Below, in pieces: positions 56,541 through 64,000 of a stretch of 64,000 bases of DNA. A program made the translations under genes and the position numbers. Within the stretch, counting starts at the first letter, position 1. Each line of letters begins with the position of its first letter. A model generated the notes under the pieces. That model saw nothing but the letters and a program-made list of their open reading frames with translations, was not told where the DNA came from and ran no database searches. The stretch comes from Cristatella mucedo (Eukaryota; Bryozoa; Phylactolaemata; Cristatellidae): positions 7,189,043-7,253,042 of the forward strand of contig WPIO01000014.1 in the NCBI GenBank assembly GCA_009760855.2, read 5' to 3'.

Positions 56541-58345
56541 AATGTGCATAATGCATCTTCATCTGTAACTCCGCGCAGCCATAAAAACTAAGTGGTTGTT
56601 ACGCCAGAGAATTTTGAATAGCCTACTCACAGCCTACGAAGCTTTCGTTAAGCATTCGGTAGCCATAAGACTTCATCTCACTCAACAAAGAGAAAGTAGT
56701 AGGCAAAGCAGAGTCAGAAGAACAGTTGAGGTCGTGAGTACCTTGTATGTAGCAGCTCAGGACAGCCGAAAAGGACAAACAATAATCGGCAGTAGAAAAC
56801 TAGTTGTCGTCGCATAAGAATTGTGGAAGTGAGTACAACAGTCTTAAACCTGCTGAGCTAAAGCTTCTATTGCCAACGGTCTTTAAGCTGAAGAATGAAG
56901 CAGCTAATTTATCGACCATATAGGGCCTGTGGGCACGAGGAGGCTGAGACTGGTGCAGCAGTTTAGCTAGGTACCAAAAAGCCGAGCCTCGGAAGGCATT
57001 GTGGGTTAGAGCAAGAACTTTGCTCTGTATCCGTTGTTCAAACGGCAGCCATGCTATATCTTTAAGCAAAGAAGACACAAAGAAGTGCTCAAACCTCTGG
57101 GACATGAAAATTAGCCTTGCAGATATAGTCATAGCAAGTTGCAATGGCCTAGTTGCATGTTTTGGTAGCCCAGCCAGAAGATAATTACAATAATCAATCC
57201 GACACAGAACTACGCAGCTACTTAAATTCTTTTCAAGCCATAGTGGAAGACAGCTCGTAGTCTTAGATAGGGATTGGGTGTGATGGCTTGCTGTAGAAGG
57301 AGTCTTCTGAATGAAGGCTTTACAATTTGGGCAGCTGTCGAAAACCATTTTGAGCACGTATTGAAGATCGCACAACAGAATAACCCATTAGAAGAGCAAA
57401 CCCTTTTAATCCAATCATAAGCTTAGGGTGTCCCATAAGAGGCAATTCGGTTTTTATTGTCATTTAGTTTCAAGAAGTTGTCCGACATCCAGGAACAAAT
57501 GTCGCCAAGGCAAGCATTTAAGTGATCAGTGGCTGCAGCAGATCCCTACAGTTTAAATGAAAAATACAGCAGAGTATCATCTTCATCAGAAATATATCCT
57601 ATTTCATGGGAATTAATCACCTTTCCCAGGTGTTGAGTATAAATGGTGAACTGCAAGAGACCTAGGGCAGACCCTGGAGGGAATACACATGTGACAGGTC
57701 TCGCATGTGAGACCTGACCCCACACTACATGGATTGAATACGATCAGACAAGTACGATTAGGATCATGCCAGTTGAAACCTTTCTGACATTTCATTGTTT
57801 TTAACATGTCCAACCAGCTGCTTAGTGATAATTGTTTTAAGCATCTGTGATTAGAAAGGACGAAGGGAAACTGAGCGGTAGTTGCAAGGATCTCTTTTTC
57901 TATTCCTGGCTTTTTAAGTATAGGTCTAACGATAGCCGATTTTAAAGGCTTGGGTACAATCTCTTTTTGCAGTGAAGCATTACAAATCTCTGTTATAGCA
58001 GGGCTAAGACGGTCTACCAGTGAAGACCACAGAAATGATGGTATATGGTCTTCAATTGATCTCTTTTTACTCGACCTTATTAAGGTCTAGTACATTGCAT
58101 GCAGAAATCTTGGACAACCATTTAAGAAAGCTCACATGTTGTGATTCCGCAATTGCTTTACTCGGAGGGGGCTTTATGGTGGCACGAATGTACACAATTC
58201 TTTCAGTAAAGAATGCTGAAAATATATTGGCTGAGCCGTTAATATCCGGGGAGTCAGAACTCTCAGGTCAACCGAGTCATAACAAGAGTATGGGTTACCT
58301 CAGGAATTTGTGCTTGGTCCGACTCTCGGTCTCGTCAAGACGAAC
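56540..58345 (-). mobile_element. LINE-A, 3' and RT part
   Basis: A minus ORF of 191 codons (57375-56800) encodes TPSTASHHTQSLSKTTSCL, DYCNYLLAGLPKHATRPLQL and WLPFEQRIQSKVLALTH. Further on the minus strand are a DEDDTLLYFSF segment near 57560 (a degenerate RT catalytic motif), FNWHDPNRTCLIVFNPCSVG, and fingers sequence near 57900-58060. It is the best partner of 25.13-26.93 kb in inverse orientation. Confidence 0.78.
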
Positions 58346-58369
58346 CTGCGATAACTATTCATACACCAA

Positions 58370-59360
58370 GCTATTATGAAAAGTGTATTGGAGCAGTGGC
58401 CAGGTAATAAGATCACATCCCACTAAATTTAACTACGAGGTGTCACCCCAATTGGAGTAGCAAGTATAGATAAAAAGCAGAATGCTAATACAGTGGAAAT
58501 TTAGCAAGAGCAATAAGCAATAAAATAGATGCAACGGGCTTTTTTATCAACATCGGCAGTCGTGCGAGTAAAACCTCAGCGCCCTGTAAAGGGCATATCC
58601 ACCACGTTTTATCAAGAGATTTGTGCACGTCTTCAATCAATCCCGATCTGCTTCCGGTAAGGTTGTACTCGGCAATTGGCTAGATATAGAAAATGCCCTG
58701 CAGGGAAATGTGCCTGAGCCCCGAGGGTATGTTCAATGGACTGCTGATCAAATTTTGAAAGAGGGAGGCAAGGGAAAGCACCTGAGCCACAAACCCTTCA
58801 TCGTCAGGACCTCAGACAATAGTTAACAGTAGACTCGGGATTAAAATAGCTGAGCTCTGGCCTAGCTTGCGATTGGCTCTTGCAGAGCCTCTGGGCTCAA
58901 TGGCTTTGCCAGAGAGTCCATAACATCCTTGTCAATTCAATGTCATTCGAGATACTACAGATATGTCTTCATAAATTCCACGACTTCTGCTCCATGTTAG
59001 GTTTTAAAATACGTACAGGTCAAATTTGATGACGGCCTAGTCTTTCTGGTCCGACATTGGATAAAAATTTAGCTAAAAACATGAGTTCAGTACAATCAGC
59101 TTGCTATAATTATAATACAGCCAACATTTATAGATTTACTATCTCGCAATGCACCATTGATGTCGTTTCCGAAGGCTACATTTTCTTCACCCGGGTATGA
59201 TTTAACAATGGCTATAAACAAGATGCACACTGAATCAGAAGCAGCAGAAAACTGGGCCTCTTGGAATTTCTCCGACCTCTGATCACAATACCAAGAGCAG
59301 ATTCTTATCTTTATTTACTTACCGGATTCCAATTTTAAAACCAATTAAAAACAGCACCCG
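58370..59360 (-). repeat. Repeat X, right array, truncated unit
   Basis: The reverse complement matches 7545-8000, then 7240-7500 and 6860-7200. It ends abruptly near 59360, where the next unit starts with the CACCCGGGACACAAGGTCG block. It directly abuts the LINE-A end at 58345. Confidence 0.6.
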
Positions 59361-60818
59361 GGACACAAGGTCGTGATTAGTGAACTGCTGCTGTATTTAG
59401 ATAATGCAAATAAAGGGAAAGCACCTGGACCAAAAACCATTCGTCATGAGATCCATAGAGTCGGTAGTTAACAATAGATTTGGCATTAGTGGAGCTTTGG
59501 CTTAGCATGGGGTTGACTCTTGCACAGCCTGTGTGCTCAAAGAAATTGGCCAGAGTCAATCACACCCAGGTCTAATCACTCTCCTATCAGACCTTACAGA
59601 TCTATCTTCGTAAATTTTTCTTAACTTTCTCAACGTAAACCCCTGCAATACTGACTGGTCCGATCCGAAATAAGCACAACCTTACAAGTACAATTTTGGA
59701 TTACAATTGAGCTAAAATTACTCGGTAACCGTGTTGAGCTTGTGCCAATTAAAGTTACAGCCAACGTTAACATGTTAAAAATCTCGCAAGCCACCTAACA
59801 AGTCAATTCTAAGCACTACATTCGTCTCACTGTGGTAAGATCTAACAACGGCTATGAAAAAGATGCACAGTGAATAAGCAGCACCAGAAACGTTTACCAG
59901 TTAGAAAATTTCCAAGCTGTGATAATATTGCCGAGAGCAGACTTTTATCTAAATTGACAAATTTTAATTTCCTAACTAATTACTATGAGTAGTATGTGAT
60001 TAACTGTCCTACCTGGTTGCATAAAGTAGGCATGGTTGAATTGTACACAGAGTAACAAGCTTAGAATAAGATGCTCTCTCTTTGCGACCCAGATTGTTAG
60101 TTCATGTGCTGCAGTGGCTGATTCTTCATTTCCGTTGCTAAAGGTGCTGATAGTCGTTTAAGGTCTTCTGGCACAATATAGAGAGCATCTGCTATATTTG
60201 CTTATGGTTTTTCAGGACTGTGACGCCTTGCAGACAAATGGAATATCGCGCTGGGTTTAGCGACCGAACGAATGGTCTCCAGACTAAAACACCAAGCACG
60301 TAATAAGCTAAACTAAGGCCAAAGCCATTCATTCTTTTTACGGTGACTGTCAGCGATGTGGCCATCGTTCCTGTGTGCTAGGTAAACAGCACTTTTATTT
60401 CAAGTTAGCATTATGCTGCACTACCTACCCGGGATCAGTACAAAAACCATTCAACAGCTACGGCATAGTAAAAAGTAACGATAGAGAACTGTTGGTCAAA
60501 ATTATAGACAGTCCGAGCCAGTGTTTTCTTACAGAGACCGACAAAGCCAACGATTTGAAATGGCCTTAGATTAATTTTTTGGTGCTCTAACTGCTGACTT
60601 GTTGCATGAAGCTAGCTAGATACACTTGTTGTACCTATGTTTCAAGCTATCCTACTCTTCAATGGCAAATTCGAGACAGAAAATTGCATTGTAGGTTGTT
60701 ATGCTCGGTGAGACATGGCAATTGGGTGTTCTAAACTCTCCAAAAAGTGCTATATAATCAGTATGCCATCACTTCAGTTGATCTCGCATTAAAATTTCTG
60801 CTTAGGTTCACATGCATA

Positions 60819-60904
<86 letters not shown>

Positions 60905-62300
60905 CACACACACGCACACACACAACCACGCACACAGACACACACACGTGCACACACACACTCACGTACACTTATACCACAGGCACGTGAAGACAAGAAC
61001 ACAAAAAACACACCACGAGCACGAGCACGAGCTAAAACCGAGTGCGACCGATATATTGTATGTAACAAACCTGTCTTAGCCATTTTGCCAGAAGGACTAA
61101 TAAGTTCTAAACCAGGGTGAGTAGCTCACTAGAATTCAGAAGATTAGTCTAAAAGTGGAGGCTACTATGAATCGATACACATGGGACTCGAGTTAACCAC
61201 ATTTGGGTGTTATTAAGAAAATTCTCTTAGGTACTTCTTCACTATAGCTCATTTTAATGTTTTACTTATTATCCTCCGTTAGACAGATGAATCTTTGATT
61301 CCATCTACACATATTGAGCAAGTTAATTATAAAAGGTACTTTTTGGCAAAGCTTTTTCTGAATAGAAATCAGATGCAACTAATTGCTATACACTTTCAAC
61401 AAATACTTACGAAAGTCTAGAAAGCTATGTTGCAACTTCTTCTTGTTTACTGTAATGAGTGGAGCAGCCCACTTTCACCTTTGAAGGCTACACGTTTCAT
61501 TAACCTAACTCACTTTACTGCTCACAAGCACACACATACACAATCGCACACTAATGCACATGAACACTCACTTGAGCTCAATCGCTCACAAAACACACCA
61601 GACCAGACACTGAGAAGCCAATCCTCATGCTAACAAAAATCAAGACCGTGCAAGTATAATAGATGCTCACAAATGCAGGTGTAGTGCATTCTTATCGAAA
61701 ATCTTTCTCTCCCAGTTGTAACTGAATGTAGACATCATTATGGTCACACTGGGAGACTGCTGTTGCTTGATCTCAATCAGCATCTAAGCAAGTAGCAAGG
61801 CTTTTCTCCGTGCCTTCAAAGCTACAAGAGTTAGGTTATTGACCGTTTTGTCTTCACCTGTTGCAAAGTCTTTTACAGTTCCGATGACGAGTTGCCACTG
61901 GTTCTTAGCCTAAGGCACAAGTGCTAGCTCCTTATAGCTTGCTCATAATCCCTGTCATAGATTCAAGTTGAGCAGTATGTGACTCTGTCATGCCGATAGC
62001 GAGCAGCAACGATAATTTTGACACCTTTATCGGCGCCAAGATGTAAAATCTAGGCTGTAAAATCGACTCAACTTTTCGTAAGAAACCCATCGTAACTAAA
62101 CCCTTGCTAGCTACTTGGTAGATAGGCCTCTATCTTTCACCACAAAAAAAGTGAATGTACAGTCCACTTTAAGGTGCAGTAAGCCCCAAGACTTAACCTG
62201 TATGCACTGTGGCTTTAAATTTAAAAGGTGAGGGTAAGCACCTGAGTCATAATTATCCAATAGCAGCTCCTGAGCACTGCACGGCTTCACTAACTATAAA
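59360..62300 (-). repeat. Repeat X, right array, main unit
   Basis: It carries all X landmarks in reverse: the AAAGCACCTGGACC block, the tRNA-like segment near 60070-60180, the CGATTTGAAATGG area near 60550, the (AC)n tract near 60823-60955 and the CTCTATCTTTCACC region near 62130. The spacing to the next unit is about 2.95 kb (59390 to 62340). No conserved ORF is found. Confidence 0.6.
60821..60962. repeat. (AC)n microsatellite
   Basis: About 75 bp of pure AC followed by interrupted AC/CGCAC units. It is the reverse-strand counterpart of the GT tract of the left X units. Confidence 0.95.
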
Positions 62301-64000
62301 AGGCAAGGCAAAGAAATGCACCCGGAACACAAAGGTCGGGATCAATGCAGCTTTATTTGGATAAGGGCAGGCTACAGAAAGCACCTGAATCACAAACCAT
62401 TAACCACCATGTCTTGAGATTTAATAATTAACGATAGACTTGGCCATACATGGAGCTTTGGCCAAGCAGGTGATTGCCTCTTGCAGAGCTTTGGGCTCAA
62501 ATGGATTTGTCAGAGAGTCAATTGCATCCAGGTCCAACCACTCTCTTCTGAGACAATACAGATACAGCTGCAATTAATTTCCTCACCTTGGCCTCCATAT
62601 AAGCTTTTGAAACAGTGACTGGTCCAATCCGATGAACGCCCAACCTCAGTAGTACAAGTTCGGATTAAATTGAGCTTCAAACACGTGGCAACAATATTGA
62701 GCTCGAAGCAATTAAAGTTACAGCCAGCGTTTACTGGTTTAAATCTCGTGAAGCACACTTAATGAGTCATTTCCAGGCACTACAATAGTCTTGGCAGGAT
62801 CCAATAACAGCTGTAAACGAAATCCATACTGAATCTGCCACTTCAGAAAATTAGGCCTCGGAGAATTTCTCCGAGCTCTGGTAATATTGCCAAGAGCAGA
62901 CCTTTGCTGACTTACCAGATTTTAACTTTATTACCAATCACAAATACCATTGTGTGATTAGCTGTCATACCAAGCTGCATAAAGTAGGTGTTTTGAATTT
63001 TAACAAAGAGTAACAGGCTCAGAGTGAGATGCTCTCTCTATTGTTGACCCAGATCGTTAGTTCCCGTGCAGCTACGGTTGATTCTTCATTGCTAGAGATG
63101 CTTATAGCTGTTACAGCTCTTCTGGTATTACATACAATAAATCTGCTAAATCAGCTTACGTTTTCCAATGACTAGAAATATCAGACAAACTGGTTATCAG
63201 GCTGGCTTCAGCGACCGAACGAGAATTCTGATGACTCTTAACCAAGATATTCATGCTCAAACCCTTAGCCAAACCCATTCAGTTCTATTGGGATGACTGT
63301 CGGCATTCAGGGAAATGGCCATCATTCCTAGGTACTAGTTTCACAGCACTTATATTCCACACTAGAATTATGCTGCACTTTCAACCCAGGATTAGGACCG
63401 ATACCACTAGACAGCTATGGCATAGTAAAAAATAGCAATGGGGAGCTGTTGTTTAAAGTTATAGGCAGTCTGAGCCAGCATTTTCTTACAGAGACTGTCA
63501 AAGCCAACGATTTGACAGAGCCTTTGATGCATTTTTTTGATGTTCTAACTGCCGAGTTGTTGCATAGAGCTAGCTAGATACAGGTGCTGTGTCTTAGTTT
63601 TCAAGGCATCCCATAGTTTTCAAGATATCCCACTCTTCAATATAGGATTCGAGGGAGAAATATTACATCGCTAGGTTTATGCATGGTGCGATATGGCGAT
63701 TAGGAATTCTGAACCATAACCTCATACTACTCGGTGAGCCGTAATGGCTCACTAGGTAAGGCGGTTGCTTTTTACGACCTCGGCCCCGAGGTCGTGGGTT
63801 TGTTTTTTTACATGTGCAATATTACATACGCCAGTGCGAAGTATATTCCAAATCTAAGACCACAGATATGTCCAGCTTCTACTGAATCTGGCTCCCATAA
63901 AACTTATACAAAGCATTCATAGAGAATGTTGTATGCATTTCCACCCACATATTATGATTCATGCTTAGCTGAGTCGTTGTAAATTTACAACTCCTACTCA
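62300..64000 (-). repeat. Repeat X, right array, unit cut by window end
   Basis: It matches 59.36-60.75 kb in direct orientation and 1.3-2.3 plus 3.8-4.4 kb in reverse. The part after 63.81 kb corresponds to about 60.6-60.8 kb with local rearrangement around a SINE. Confidence 0.6.
63735..63801 (+). mobile_element. tRNA-derived SINE head, truncated
   Basis: It reads GAGCCGTAATGGCTCACTAG with an A-box-like TGGCTCACTAGG, then a perfect 10-bp hairpin ACGACCTCGG-CC-CCGAGGTCGT at 63774-63795, and stops within the B box (GGGTTTG). It is the best-preserved 5' end of this family in the window. Confidence 0.6.

Noticed and set aside
60747-61120. ORFs with long His-Thr or Cys-Val runs (also 5666-5981)
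   Set aside because: They are translations of AC/GT dinucleotide tracts in several frames; no coding evidence exists outside the tract.
63735-63801. tRNA gene
   Set aside because: Polymerase III boxes are present, but the B box is truncated, no acceptor stem closes, and several diverged copies exist; a SINE explains it better.

Overview
This window is eukaryotic and almost certainly from an invertebrate animal. It has one recognisable host gene, a caspase with phase-consistent spliced exons, set in AT-rich sequence dominated by decayed transposable elements: CR1/L2-like LINEs, a Ty3/Gypsy element, a hAT element, solo-LTR-like copies and tRNA-derived SINEs. I see no operons, rRNA or CRISPR array. 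The caspase family and the mixture of elements fit sponges, cnidarians or other early-branching or lophotrochozoan animals; I cannot fix the phylum from sequence alone.

Layout, left to right. A short LINE-B remnant (1-275) is followed by two head-to-tail units of an unnamed repeat, here called X (about 300-8130). One unit is interrupted by a 1.42-kb LTR-like element (2373-3791) and the next by an insertion of about 870 bp (about 4595-5465). A very decayed LINE-A follows (8600-10250, minus). From 10.95 to 34.26 kb lies the caspase locus. Copy A (10.95-17.29 kb) is a tandem duplicate of the N-terminal exons that has decayed and carries LINE, SINE and (TA)n insertions. Copy B (17.59-34.26 kb) is predicted as nine exons giving a 320-residue caspase. 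Its intron between the catalytic-His exon and the catalytic-Cys exon is about 11.1 kb and holds LINE-B, LINE-A, one arm of a large inverted repeat and a 3.2-kb hAT transposon (30341-33562).

Downstream are a weak secreted-protein candidate (35638-36129, minus), a long LINE-A (36.45-41.25 kb, minus) interrupted by unknown sequence and by a SINE, and a third X copy (41.86-50.66 kb, minus). That X copy is split by a Gypsy element with paired 308-bp LTRs and matching GTAC flanks (43689-48531) and by a second LTR-like element (48775-50025). The right part (50.70-58.35 kb) is a degenerate inverted copy of 25.1-30.3 kb, containing a long (CT)n(GA)n palindrome. The window ends with X units in minus orientation (58.37-64.0 kb), opposite to the left array.

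The caspase is the functional centre: its specificity Arg, His-Gly, QACRG pentapeptide, p10 Arg and C-terminus are all present across exons whose phases agree. The rest is best read as layered insertions and duplications, many datable against paralogous empty sites inside the window. I found no convincing new multi-gene system. The most unusual items are the caspase locus architecture, the inverted X/LINE arrangement and the microsatellite palindrome that appears to have grown from a short seed. All alignments between repeats were made by eye.
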